Positions 1 through 5,970 are shown, counted from the stretch's first letter. The stretch is 13,311 nucleotides of DNA from Candidatus Falkowiibacteriota bacterium (GCA_016212745.1 JACRDX010000055.1:1-13311), one strand, 5' to 3'. Numbers and translations are program-made. The notes: a model not told the origin generated them from the letters alone.

Positions 1-66
1 CATAATATAAATATGCTCGGTGTTCTTTTTTCCTCGTTAACTCGAATTGTTAAAGTTCATTCCTAT

Positions 67-166
67 AAAACAAAAAGGAGCAGCTTGCTTTCAAACTCAT
101 CCCTGCTTCAAGCAATGCTTCTCCCTAGATGGATTAACAATCAGAAATGGAAAAATTTTATAGGCA
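67..166 (-). ncRNA. Short transcript or leader RNA with intrinsic terminator
   Basis: A promoter at 173-200 (-) should start transcription near 166. About 75 nt downstream lies a hairpin, 77-90 against 110-124 (13 pairs, one mismatch, one bulge, 19-nt loop). It is followed on the minus strand by TTTTTGTTTT (67-76). The product is either a small RNA of about 95 nt or the terminated leader of a gene to the left of the window. The hairpin loop contains GGAUG, which could pair with AUCC or CAUC just upstream, so a pseudoknot or attenuator-like switch is possible. I do not recognise a known riboswitch. The remaining 66 bases to the window edge hold no gene I can support; a CAT at 1-3 could be a minus-strand start codon, but it has no ribosome-binding site. 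Confidence 0.5.
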
Positions 167-172
167 ATGTCT

Positions 173-200
173 ATTATAAGCGTTTTTAAAATTATGTCAA
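173..200 (-). promoter_or_regulatory. Sigma70-type promoter for the 67-166 unit
   Basis: The minus strand reads TTGACA (195-200), a 16-bp spacer and TATAAT (173-178). Both boxes match the consensus exactly. It points towards the left window edge and does not serve the transporter, which lies upstream and ends at its own terminator. Confidence 0.65.
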
Positions 201-245
201 TACTTTAAATTTGCGTTAAAATACTACTTATCCACAAACGCGCAA

Positions 246-363
246 AAAGAAAAAGGGCCAGAAATGTTCATCCGGCCCCCGGGCGTCAGAGCAGCTCGTT
301 CATAGGTCTGTTGACCTTCTGATGTGGGAGAACGGCGTTGCTCATCGCAAACCCACTGCCACC
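246..363 (-). ncRNA. Candidate small structured RNA (or 19-aa ORF) downstream of the transporter
   Basis: A promoter-like pair (370-398) lies across and just beyond the transporter stop, and an intrinsic terminator ends the unit at about 250. The transcript of roughly 115 nt can form three hairpins: CCCAC 352-356 with GTGGG 324-328, enclosing GCG 335-337 with CGC 346-348; GGTC 305-308 with GACC 313-316; and the terminator stem. A 19-residue ORF (345 down to 286, MSNAVLPHQK...) lies inside but has no convincing Shine-Dalgarno. I therefore favour RNA over peptide. It may also be a 3'-UTR-derived RNA released from the transporter mRNA. Confidence 0.4.
250..278 (-). terminator. Intrinsic terminator
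   Basis: The stem is GGGCC 255-259 with GGCCC 274-278, and the minus strand continues TTTTTCTTTTT. It closes the 246-363 unit and probably the transporter mRNA as well. Confidence 0.6.
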
Positions 364-369
364 ATCACA

Positions 370-398
370 ATTGTATCCATTCTCTTTTGTCGCGTCAA
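370..398 (-). promoter_or_regulatory. Promoter overlapping the 3' end of the transporter gene
   Basis: The minus strand reads TTGACG (393-398), a 17-bp spacer and TACAAT (370-375). The stop codon of the transporter is at 402-404, so both boxes lie just beyond the coding end. The predicted start of transcription is 363-365. Confidence 0.5.
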
Positions 399-401
399 GT
401 T

Positions 402-1889
402 TCAGCCCTCGTGGCCGGGTCTCGCGTTCCAGATAGTCAGCATGAGAAGCGCTCCTGCAACCGAGAACGGAATGAGCACGTATGCCCAGTAAGTCCATCC
501 GAAGTTGTCCATGAGCCATCCCATGCCGAACACGCAAATCGTTGACGCGATGTACTGAATGCCATCCAGCATACCGGTCACGGTTGCCGCGCCGCGCGAA
601 CCACCGAAATCCATGGTCGCGGTTCCAGTTAACATTCCATGAACGCCAAAGATCCACATCGCGAGGACAGGAATCATCAGCGAAGCCATGAGCGGACCTG
701 TGCAGTTTGCCAACAGCACCAAGCTCACTGCCTGCATCGCGTAAAAAATGAACGCAACCGGCGGTCTGCGCGAGCCAAACACCTTGTCAGACAATTGGCC
801 GCAGATGATCGCGCCCAAGATGCCGCCAACAGTCACGCCAAGCGTGGCAACGTTGTACAGCAATGACCCTTTGACCACGGCCTGAATGTTTGCGAGGTAC
901 AGGATGAACCAGAACATGATTCCCTGCCGCACAAACCCAGTGCAAAACTCAGAGTACGTCAATCTGCGCACAACCCTTTTTGACCATGCCCACTTGAGCA
1001 CGTCAAAAAACCTGGGCTTGACCTCGCAGAATGCCACGCCAACTGCACCAGCCAATGACGCAACGTCCCGAGTCCTTGCTTTGATTGCTTCCAGATTGCG
1101 CCCAACAAGCAGCTGCTTCATTGAGAGCCCATAGAGATGCAGTCTGTTCAGATATCTGCTGTCACTGCGATCAGGATGCGCGGCCTGCATTTTCAGCCAT
1201 GCCATTGCTTTTTCCGCACGGCCACGAATTTCCTTGGACGTCGCGTCTTCAGGGTCAATGTCTTCCAGCCCTGCATCAGACGGCTTGTTGCGCATGAACA
1301 ACCAGTCCAGCAAGAACATCAAGCCAATGATCGCGGACGGGATGAAGAATACCCATGGCAACGGCAGATACGACAGAATGAATCCTCCGACTGTCAGCGC
1401 CATGAAGTACCCGCACGCGAGGATCGCGCCGAACCAGCCGCCGTACACGCCACGCTCCTTCACGTGGAACCACGGCGCATTTCCCTTGATCACCGCAATC
1501 GCGATGAAACTCTGGAAATACATGTTGATTGCGTACAAGAACGCCATGCTGACCGCGATTTTTCCAACCCACTCGTTGAAAAGCAAGTAGCCGATGCAAA
1601 AGTTCAGGACAGCTGAGCCGGCCGTTGCCAGCATGATTGCCTTGCGCGCGCCGAACTTGTCTGCCAGCGGGCCATTGAGAATCATCGCCACTCCATAGAC
1701 GAAAAATCCCCACAGCCCGATTTGCGCGTACGCAGAATGCGACAGCCCGTACAATTGTTCCAGCTCATGCGATGCCGCGTTCAGATTGTAGCGGCCCATG
1801 TAAATCATCATGTACGTCATGCCCATCAACAACCAGTTCAAAAACCTGCGCGTCTTGAACGCGCTACTGTACGTCAACACACTGTCCAT
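402..1889 (-). CDS. MFS transporter, organophosphate:phosphate antiporter (OPA/GlpT-like) family
   Basis: A 495-residue integral membrane protein with about 12 membrane segments, probably importing a phosphorylated organic solute in exchange for phosphate. The N-terminal helix carries GRYN around Arg33 and the second half starts with FVRQGIMFW around Arg321. They match the two substrate-phosphate-binding arginines of GlpT (Arg45, Arg269 in E. coli). MFS motif A is seen twice: GPLADKFGARK near 73-83 and GQLSDKVFGSRR near 364-375. The central loop (about 203-295) is longer than usual and charged. The start at 1889 is supported by GGAGG at 1896-1900, six nt upstream. A promoter at 1967-1996 would leave a leader of about 70 nt. 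The gene is GC-richer than rpsT, holA or the GT2 gene, and may have been acquired. The substrate cannot be told from sequence: glycerol-3-phosphate, hexose phosphate and others are all possible. Confidence 0.85.
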   Translation of the reverse strand: MDSVLTYSSAFKTRRFLNWLLMGMTYMMIYMGRYNLNAASHELEQLYGLSHSAYAQIGLWGFFVYGVAMILNGPLADKFGARKAIMLATAGSAVLNFCIGYLLFNEWVGKIAVSMAFLYAINMYFQSFIAIAVIKGNAPWFHVKERGVYGGWFGAILACGYFMALTVGGFILSYLPLPWVFFIPSAIIGLMFLLDWLFMRNKPSDAGLEDIDPEDATSKEIRGRAEKAMAWLKMQAAHPDRSDSRYLNRLHLYGLSMKQLLVGRNLEAIKARTRDVASLAGAVGVAFCEVKPRFFDVLKWAWSKRVVRRLTYSEFCTGFVRQGIMFWFILYLANIQAVVKGSLLYNVATLGVTVGGILGAIICGQLSDKVFGSRRPPVAFIFYAMQAVSLVLLANCTGPLMASLMIPVLAMWIFGVHGMLTGTATMDFGGSRGAATVTGMLDGIQYIASTICVFGMGWLMDNFGWTYWAYVLIPFSVAGALLMLTIWNARPGHEG

Positions 1890-1895
1890 GGCACA

Positions 1896-1900
1896 CCTCC
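1896..1900 (-). promoter_or_regulatory. Ribosome-binding site of the transporter
   Basis: GGAGG on the minus strand, six nt before the ATG. It fixes the start at 1889. Confidence 0.8.
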
Positions 1901-1966
1901 GCTTGTTTGTTGAATTTCCAAAAGAGCTGCCAAGAATCCCATTTCTCTATTTGTTTTAACCCTACA

Positions 1967-1996
1967 ATACTATTGTTAAAAACGCAAGATTGACAA
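1967..1996 (-). promoter_or_regulatory. Putative transporter promoter, overlapping the divergent RNA promoter
   Basis: The minus strand reads TTGTCA (1991-1996), an 18-bp spacer and TAGTAT (1967-1972). Its -35 box shares five bases with the -35 box of the plus-strand RNA promoter, within the near-palindrome ATTGACAAT. The two promoters probably exclude each other. The match to consensus is moderate. Confidence 0.4.
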
Positions 1997-2019
1997 TTTT
2001 GCCTGCAACAATATACAAT
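1990..2019 (+). promoter_or_regulatory. Promoter of the 2026-2318 RNA
   Basis: TTGACA (1990-1995), an 18-bp spacer and TACAAT (2014-2019). The expected transcription start is about 2026, which lies after the ATG at 2022. This argues against that ATG opening a gene. Confidence 0.7.
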
Positions 2020-2025
2020 CAATGC

Positions 2026-2318
2026 GGGTTTTACTCATCGGCCGCCACTTGGCGACTACGCTTGGCGCGTTGGAAGTAACGCGCAGGGAACGTTGGTCTT
2101 TGGGAAGCCAGCACTCTATCCAATCTGGAAAAGGACAGAAGCTTCTTCACGCTTCCACGGCGGAAGCAACTGCGAGTCGCGCGTCCGCGGACTTGCGGAA
2201 AGAAGCCATGCGGATAATCACGAGACAAGGGCACGCCGCTCGGCGCTCGTGAACATCTGCTGCCAGAAAATCCCATAACCGCGAGCACCGCGTTCTGCCA
2301 CGTCAGAACGCTTTTTTA
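2026..2318 (+). ncRNA. Structured non-coding RNA of unknown family, about 290 nt
   Basis: The unit runs from a strong promoter to a strong terminator. The predicted first bases, GGGTTTT (2026-2032), pair with AAAATCCC (2267-2274), with one bulge, to close the molecule. Internal hairpins visible by eye: CGCC 2043-2046 with GGCG 2051-2054; GCGCGTT 2065-2071 with AACGCGC 2078-2084; GCTTCC 2151-2156 with GGAAGC 2162-2167; CTGCGAGTC 2170-2178 with GACTTGCGG 2190-2198; CACGAG 2219-2224 with CTCGTG 2246-2251, enclosing CGCC 2234-2237 with GGCG 2242-2245. Open frames exist on both strands (76 and 85 aa), but neither has a ribosome-binding site or recognisable protein. I looked for the hallmarks of RNase P RNA, tmRNA, SRP RNA and 6S RNA and did not find them. 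The region is clearly GC-richer than its flanks, as expected for a folded RNA. Its function is unknown. Confidence 0.65.
2290..2317 (+). terminator. Intrinsic terminator of the RNA gene
   Basis: Perfect 8-bp stem GCGTTCTG (2290-2297) with CAGAACGC (2304-2311), a 6-nt loop, then six T. It works only in the plus direction. Confidence 0.85.
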
Positions 2319-2322
2319 TTTA

Positions 2323-2352
2323 CAAAAAACAGGGACATTGAAACAACGTCCC
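2323..2352 (-). terminator. Intrinsic terminator of the minus-strand run 2365-3754
   Basis: Hairpin 2332-2340 with 2344-2352 (GGGAC stem, one mismatch, three more pairs, AAA loop on the plus strand), followed on the minus strand by a T-rich tract. It stands tail to tail with the RNA terminator. Confidence 0.7.
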
Positions 2353-2364
2353 AAATTTAAAGAG

Positions 2365-2706
2365 TTATTTATTAATTCTCGCCGCGACGGCGAATTGAAA
2401 AAAATATTTTTCCAAGGATTCAAAAGTTGATCCGTAAATATTGTCACCAAAAAAAAGATCGCAAACCACTTCTCTCGCGCGCGCGACTTCCCTCAAGCGA
2501 CGCGTTTTCAACCAGCGCGGATCGCTCATTGTTAAATCAAACAACTCCAGCGCCCGGTCCAAAGCGCTTTTTAGCCTATCAACGTCACCAGCCTGCTTCC
2601 TCTTAATCGCTCGGCCAACCTCGCTTCCGATGTTGCCCATCTGTTCAGAAACCGAAAGCGTAAACCACTTGCCTTCAGCTAAATTTTTATGATAACGAAC
2701 TTCCAT
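2365..2706 (-). CDS. Small helical protein, partner gene of the DUF5674 protein
   Basis: A 113-residue soluble protein, MEVRYHKNLAEGKWF..., predicted almost wholly helical with no signal peptide or membrane segment. From memory, proteins with the opening YHKNLAEGxWF and a central ALDRALELFDLTxxDPRW-like stretch are common, uncharacterised, in uncultured bacterial genomes and often sit beside DUF5674 genes. I cannot run a search to confirm this. It starts two nt after the DUF5674 stop, so the two are almost certainly co-transcribed and translationally coupled. No Shine-Dalgarno is visible, which fits coupling. It is the last gene before the terminator at 2323-2352. The residue pattern suggests a helical bundle; no catalytic motif is evident. 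Function unknown. Confidence 0.75.
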   Translation of the reverse strand: MEVRYHKNLAEGKWFTLSVSEQMGNIGSEVGRAIKRKQAGDVDRLKSALDRALELFDLTMSDPRWLKTRRLREVARAREVVCDLFFGDNIYGSTFESLEKYFFQFAVAARINK

Positions 2707-2708
2707 AT

Positions 2709-3059
2709 TTAATCAACTAAATTGCTTACTATCATTTTTATTTTTTCACGAATCGCAATATCTTCAACTCCTCGAGAACGATTGTTTTGCCGCGGACGGA
2801 TGTTTATTACTGAATCAAATTCCACGAAATCATCCTCGCATTTGTCAGGATACAAATTAACACCCCACAAATTTTCTTGTTTTGAGCCGGCGGACAATAA
2901 TACTTCCTCTTCATCAGAATGCATTTCTCCTCCGATTGCCATGACGCCAGCTTCAACGTCAACGACAGCCTTCACTAAATCGCCAAACCGTTCACAAGCC
3001 AATTCTTTCAGCGCAGTCATTGTTATTTTATTTTTAATTATCTGAATTTCCGTTGCCAT
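2709..3059 (-). CDS. DUF5674 family protein
   Basis: A 116-residue protein with the pattern I associate with DUF5674: ERFGDLVKAVVDVEAGVMAIGGEMHSDEEEVLL (about 24-55), SKQENLWGVNLYP (about 59-71) and FDSVINIRPRQNNRSRGVEDIAIREKI (about 82-108). The conserved acidic and Asn/Arg positions suggest a binding or catalytic pocket, but no activity is known to me. It lies 11 nt after the thioredoxin-like gene and two nt before the helical-protein gene, so it is in the middle of an operon. There is no Shine-Dalgarno close to the ATG; the upstream sequence is a run of A and T. Confidence 0.75.
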   Translation of the reverse strand: MATEIQIIKNKITMTALKELACERFGDLVKAVVDVEAGVMAIGGEMHSDEEEVLLSAGSKQENLWGVNLYPDKCEDDFVEFDSVINIRPRQNNRSRGVEDIAIREKIKMIVSNLVD

Positions 3060-3070
3060 ATTTTTAAAAA

Positions 3071-3754
3071 TTATTTTTTAACCTCAGCCGGTTTTTCCGC
3101 GGCTTTTTGTTTTTCTAAATCTTTCAAGGTCGGGATGGCTTTTTCAAATCCTGCCAAATCAGACACGCCATAATGCACATCCTCGCCAATGACAACGGCC
3201 GGCAAAGTGTTTTTGATTTTGAACATCGCAATTAATGTTTTCACTGCTGACAAATCAATGTTGTAATCAAAAGAATAAACACGAATCTGCGGATGTTGCT
3301 GCGTCAAATATGTCAAAACATATCCGGTCTGTTCGCAAAGCGCGCAGTCGCCAGCATTGGAATAAAAATACAACATTGAAGTCGGTGTCACCCCGCACTT
3401 GGCGCTCACGCGCTTCATCAACAAATAATCTTTGATTTCCAAAAGCGAATAATACTTTTTCAAATCAAGCACTTCTTCGTTTAGCTTGCCAAATTTCTCT
3501 TCCATATACGACAACTTTTCAGCGAGCGTGTTGATTTCCGTTGACAAAACAGACGCTTTTCCAATATCTTTACACGACGCTTCGGACAACAAACTGAATT
3601 GCGTTTCCGACGACAGCAAATCCAAAGAAATTTTATTTTCAATCGCGCGCATCTCGGCTGTGCGTTTGTTGTTAAAATACGCGCTGATGTAAAAGCTGGT
3701 CGCGAAAATGGCGATTGTAATAATCAATACAAAAACGTATTTTTTCCAATCCAT
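3071..3754 (-). CDS. Membrane-anchored thioredoxin-fold protein with coiled coil
   Basis: A 227-residue protein. Residues 6-25 form a single N-terminal membrane anchor, about 30-115 are helical with coiled-coil character, and about 125-205 look like a thioredoxin fold. The fold carries a CALC motif (Cys137, Cys140) followed by a helix, and a likely cis-proline in NTLPAVVI (Pro185). The C-terminus is Lys/Glu/Ala-rich. Two further cysteines (61, 120) lie outside the active site. With the N-terminus inside, the domain faces the cell exterior, where it could form, reduce or exchange disulfides. CALC is not the CGPC of thioredoxin or CPHC of DsbA, so the direction of the reaction is open. It is the first gene of the compact run with the DUF5674 pair. 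Confidence 0.7.
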   Translation of the reverse strand: MDWKKYVFVLIITIAIFATSFYISAYFNNKRTAEMRAIENKISLDLLSSETQFSLLSEASCKDIGKASVLSTEINTLAEKLSYMEEKFGKLNEEVLDLKKYYSLLEIKDYLLMKRVSAKCGVTPTSMLYFYSNAGDCALCEQTGYVLTYLTQQHPQIRVYSFDYNIDLSAVKTLIAMFKIKNTLPAVVIGEDVHYGVSDLAGFEKAIPTLKDLEKQKAAEKPAEVKK

Positions 3755-3881
3755 AGAATAGTAAATTTAAAATTTTTAATTTTTAATTTCGAATCAAATT
3801 TAAATGTATGAATGTTTAAATGTTTCAAAATTCAGATTTCAAAATTCATTCAAAATTCAAAATTGGAAATTCAAAATTGAA
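3755..3881. repeat. AT-rich spacer with TTCAAAATT word repeats
   Basis: Five copies of TTCAAAATT begin at 3824, 3838, 3849, 3856 and 3870. They are spaced 7-14 nt apart, so this is not a strict tandem array. The remaining part (3766-3815) is made of TTTAAATT-like words. No gene fits. Any promoter for the gene starting at 3754 must lie here, but I cannot pick one out. Confidence 0.7.
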
Positions 3882-5120
3882 CTAACGCCAGGCTGTTTTG
3901 CGCGAAAGCAACGTATTATATACTGCCTTCGCCAGCCACCATGGCGCAAGAAAACTATAAAATAATATAAAGAATAAAACATCTTTTGAAAATGAAATTT
4001 TTCGGTCTGCCAAATATTTACCCATCAAAATTAAAGAAATTGTTAGCGCTCCTAAAACAACGCTCAACACGAACAAAGATTCTGTGTGCAGATAAAACCA
4101 ATCTATTGCCCAATTTTGAAAATTAAATTTAAAATTAATTGCCGAGAATTCAGAAATTTTCTGAATCATTGTCATTATAATATGATGCACGATTACCGTA
4201 GCAAAATACAATGCTGAAAAAATTGAAATAATGGCCGCTGGCAAAATGAATAAACTCAAATTTCCATGTCGCTTTTTGAAAAGCAATCTGCGATAATCCA
4301 GCATGTTTTCCAAAAATCCATGAATCCACCGCAACCGTTGTCTAAAAAGCAGCCGCACTGTCCGTGGCGTCACAGTATAAACAAACGCGTCGTGCGCATT
4401 ATCAATTTTCATACCGTGCGTTTGCATACGCAACGCGATTTCCAAATCCTCGGTATTGTGCGCGTGGCGATAACTACCCAATTTGTCAAAAACTTCTTTT
4501 TTAAAAATTGAAAATGGGCCTGGCGCGATAAAAATACTGCCCAATAGCGCAAACACAAAACGAATAAACATGCTCAACGTGTATTCTGCTTTTTGCATTA
4601 TTTGAATTAATGTTCTTGGATTATGAACCCTGATTGCCGGAGTAACTGCCATGACATTTTTGTCGGCAAATCTTTTTACAATATTTTTTAGCGCACATTT
4701 ATCAACAAAAGAATCGGCATCCAAACAACCAACCAGCTCTGATTGCGCATGCTGCAATCCCAAATTCAACGCAGTCCATTTGCCGCCATTTTCTTTTTTA
4801 AACAAAAAAATCTGCGGGTTATTTTTAAACTGCTGAACAACATTCCACGTTCCATCAGTGCTACCGTCATCAATAACAAAAATTGATAATTTATCTTTTG
4901 GATAATCCAAGTCCAACAAAGACTCAATGGTCGCGATGACTGTTTTTTCCTCATTAAAACACGGCACAAAAATCGTCACGGTTTTATAATCAATTCCAGA
5001 ATCATCATTTTCAGTAATTTTTTTTGTGCCTTCAAAAAACGTCACCAACAAAAAAATCTCAAAATATAATGAGATAAACATCAGAATGTAGATTATCGCT
5101 TGGCTGACATTAAAATCCAT
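3882..5120 (-). CDS. GT2-family membrane glycosyltransferase (processive type)
   Basis: A 412-residue protein that should transfer sugars from nucleotide-sugar donors to a polymer or lipid acceptor at the membrane. One N-terminal membrane helix (about 6-28) precedes the GT-A domain. That domain shows VPCFNEE (52-58), IDDGS with Asp84 and Asp85, DAD at 134-136 (metal binding), TED at 223-225 (catalytic base) and QRLRW at 261-265, the QxxRW signature of processive enzymes such as poly-GlcNAc, hyaluronan and cellulose synthases. About four membrane helices follow (near 285-310, 345-365 and 375-405). The product is unknown: surface polysaccharide is likely. The ATG at 5120 follows a -10 box by only 11 nt and has no Shine-Dalgarno, so the mRNA leader is about five nt. 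A repeat-filled 127-nt gap separates it from the next gene. Confidence 0.88.
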   Translation of the reverse strand: MDFNVSQAIIYILMFISLYFEIFLLVTFFEGTKKITENDDSGIDYKTVTIFVPCFNEEKTVIATIESLLDLDYPKDKLSIFVIDDGSTDGTWNVVQQFKNNPQIFLFKKENGGKWTALNLGLQHAQSELVGCLDADSFVDKCALKNIVKRFADKNVMAVTPAIRVHNPRTLIQIMQKAEYTLSMFIRFVFALLGSIFIAPGPFSIFKKEVFDKLGSYRHAHNTEDLEIALRMQTHGMKIDNAHDAFVYTVTPRTVRLLFRQRLRWIHGFLENMLDYRRLLFKKRHGNLSLFILPAAIISIFSALYFATVIVHHIIMTMIQKISEFSAINFKFNFQNWAIDWFYLHTESLFVLSVVLGALTISLILMGKYLADRKISFSKDVLFFILFYSFLAPWWLAKAVYNTLLSRKTAWR

Positions 5121-5131
5121 ACGTTGAACAC

Positions 5132-5160
5132 ATCATAGCTAATTTTTCTTTTTATTTCAA
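5132..5160 (-). promoter_or_regulatory. Promoter of the glycosyltransferase gene
   Basis: The minus strand reads TTGAAA (5155-5160), a 17-bp spacer and TATGAT (5132-5137). Transcription should start near 5125, giving a very short leader. Confidence 0.6.
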
Positions 5161-5285
5161 CCATAAGCTAACATAAAATCCAAATATCAAAATCCAAATT
5201 TCAATTCAATGTCAAAATTTGAATGTTAAATATCAAAATTCGTCATTTGAAATTTAAACTTGATTTGGCATTTGATATTTGAACT
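5161..5285. repeat. AT-rich spacer with ATATCAAAAT / TTTGATATTTGAA-like words
   Basis: Words such as AAATATCAAAAT, AAATTTGAAT and TTTGATATTTGAA recur in both orientations between the divergent glycosyltransferase and tRNA genes. It resembles the 3755-3881 spacer in style. I see no gene in it. Confidence 0.6.
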
Positions 5286-5313
5286 TTGACATTTCCTCTA
5301 ATTATGCTATCAT
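5286..5313 (+). promoter_or_regulatory. Promoter of tRNA-Leu
   Basis: TTGACA (5286-5291), a 16-bp spacer and TATCAT (5308-5313), placing the start of transcription a few nt before the tRNA at 5327. Confidence 0.65.
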
Positions 5314-5326
5314 TTCAACATCTTTG

Positions 5327-5410
5327 GGGCGAGTGGTGAAATTGGCATACACGATAGCCTTAGGAGCTATTTCCAGAAATGGATTGTGGGTTCAACTCCC
5401 ACCTCGCCCA
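5327..5410 (+). tRNA. tRNA-Leu (anticodon UAG)
   Basis: The acceptor stem GGGCGAG (5327-5333) pairs with CTCGCCC (5403-5409), and the discriminator is A5410. The anticodon stem ATAGC/GCTAT encloses loop CTTAGGA, with anticodon TAG at 5361-5363, reading CUA and other CUN leucine codons. The long variable arm (about 5371-5384) is typical of tRNA-Leu, and the T arm is GTGGG-TTCAACT-CCCAC. The 84-nt length fits. The genome encodes CC then T after the discriminator, so CCA must be completed by a nucleotidyltransferase. Confidence 0.95.
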
Positions 5411-5432
5411 CCTTCACTGCGTTTCGGTGGGC

Positions 5433-5458
5433 AAGCCCATTCCCTTTGGGGCTTTTTT
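5433..5458 (+). terminator. Terminator of the tRNA transcript
   Basis: AAGCCC (5433-5438) pairs with GGGCTT (5449-5454), followed by more T residues. Confidence 0.7.
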
Positions 5459-5465
5459 GTTTAAT

Positions 5466-5493
5466 AAAAAAGGGCAAGATACGTGAATCTTGC
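5466..5493 (-). terminator. Terminator of the 5558-5944 gene
   Basis: Perfect 7-bp stem GCAAGAT (5474-5480) with ATCTTGC (5487-5493), loop of six. The minus strand then reads CCTTTTTT. It lies tail to tail with the tRNA terminator. Confidence 0.75.
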
Positions 5494-5499
5494 GCCGCC

Positions 5500-5549
5500 A
5501 TACCCTACCAAACCCCACCTTACATTACCACACCCAACCAGACCTCACC
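5500..5549 (-). repeat. Strict 5-nt-period GGTNN repeat in a 3' UTR
   Basis: On the plus strand the segment divides into ten consecutive 5-mers of the form NNACC, nine of them exact (ATACC, CTACC, AAACC, CCACC, TTACA as the one exception, TTACC, ACACC, CAACC, AGACC, TCACC). The transcribed strand therefore reads GGUNN without a break in phase. It lies between the stop codon of the orphan gene and its terminator. Confidence 0.75.
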
Positions 5550-5557
5550 AAAAACTA

Positions 5558-5944
5558 TCAACCCTCGTTGCGTTCTGCGCCATAACACCCTGCCGCAAAT
5601 CCACCGCGTGGATCAAACGGCCTGACAAAACACTCAATCAATCGTGAACGTGTTGACGGACAACGTTTTGCCAAAAACTCGCTTAGCGCGATTACCAGCC
5701 CGCGCGCAAGCTGCTTGCGAACATCAGACGTTCGCTCTGACCGGTTGAACAAACCGTCCACGAAAATGACGCACTCTTTTCCAACCTCAGCATCCATGTC
5801 TCGTGGAAGAAAAACGGTTACTTGGCTGGCCGGAAGATTTGGAATGTTGGCCGCAGTCGTTGCGGCCAGCAATTGCTTCAATTCAATCAAACAACCATGC
5901 CCGGTGAAACTTCCCGGCAATCCGTACACTTTTACGATCGGCAT
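5558..5944 (-). CDS. Orphan protein, possibly tautomerase-like
   Basis: A 128-residue soluble protein beginning MPIVKVYGLPGSF. I chose the start at 5944 because GGAGG lies at 5950-5954, five nt upstream. The longer frame to 5980 would overlap the -10 box. The opening Met-Pro-Ile followed by a beta strand, and the later FVDGLFNRSERTSDVRKQLARGLVIALSEF stretch (strand, turn, helix), recall the tautomerase superfamily, in which the exposed Pro1 is catalytic. The match is by pattern only and the protein is longer than 4-oxalocrotonate tautomerase monomers. The C-terminus (PFDPRGGFAAGCYGAERNEG) is glycine-rich and looks flexible. It forms its own transcription unit with promoter 5971-5999 and terminator 5466-5493, and is more GC-rich than neighbouring rmuC. 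Function unknown. Confidence 0.65.
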   Translation of the reverse strand: MPIVKVYGLPGSFTGHGCLIELKQLLAATTAANIPNLPASQVTVFLPRDMDAEVGKECVIFVDGLFNRSERTSDVRKQLARGLVIALSEFLAKRCPSTRSRLIECFVRPFDPRGGFAAGCYGAERNEG

Positions 5945-5949
5945 AACAC

Positions 5950-5954
5950 CCTCC
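5950..5954 (-). promoter_or_regulatory. Ribosome-binding site deciding the 5944 start
   Basis: GGAGG on the minus strand, five nt before the ATG. It rules in favour of the 128-residue form over the upstream ATG at 5980. Confidence 0.75.
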
Positions 5955-5970
5955 TTTTCACAATGCCCTG

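Noticed and set aside
228..236. TTATCCACA, an exact DnaA-box consensus in AT-rich DNA, possible origin
   Set aside because: I found only one box, and no dnaA, dnaN or cluster of boxes nearby. A single 9-mer in 13 kb is not far from chance.
286..657. 123-residue minus-strand ORF overlapping the transporter end
   Set aside because: Its first part lies out of frame within the transporter gene and the residue pattern is not protein-like; only the 19-residue tail outside the gene remains as an option.
2022..2252. 76-residue plus-strand ORF, and the 85-residue minus-strand ORF at 2031-2288
   Set aside because: The ATG at 2022 precedes the predicted transcript start and lacks a ribosome-binding site; neither product resembles a protein family. 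The hairpins and terminator favour RNA.
2365..3059. Toxin-antitoxin pair
   Set aside because: Two small overlapping-type genes invite the idea, but neither has toxin or DNA-binding features I can see, and they are the tail of a longer run.
3824..3878. CRISPR array from the repeated TTCAAAATT words
   Set aside because: The repeats are 9 nt, spacing is 7-14 nt and irregular, and no cas genes are present.
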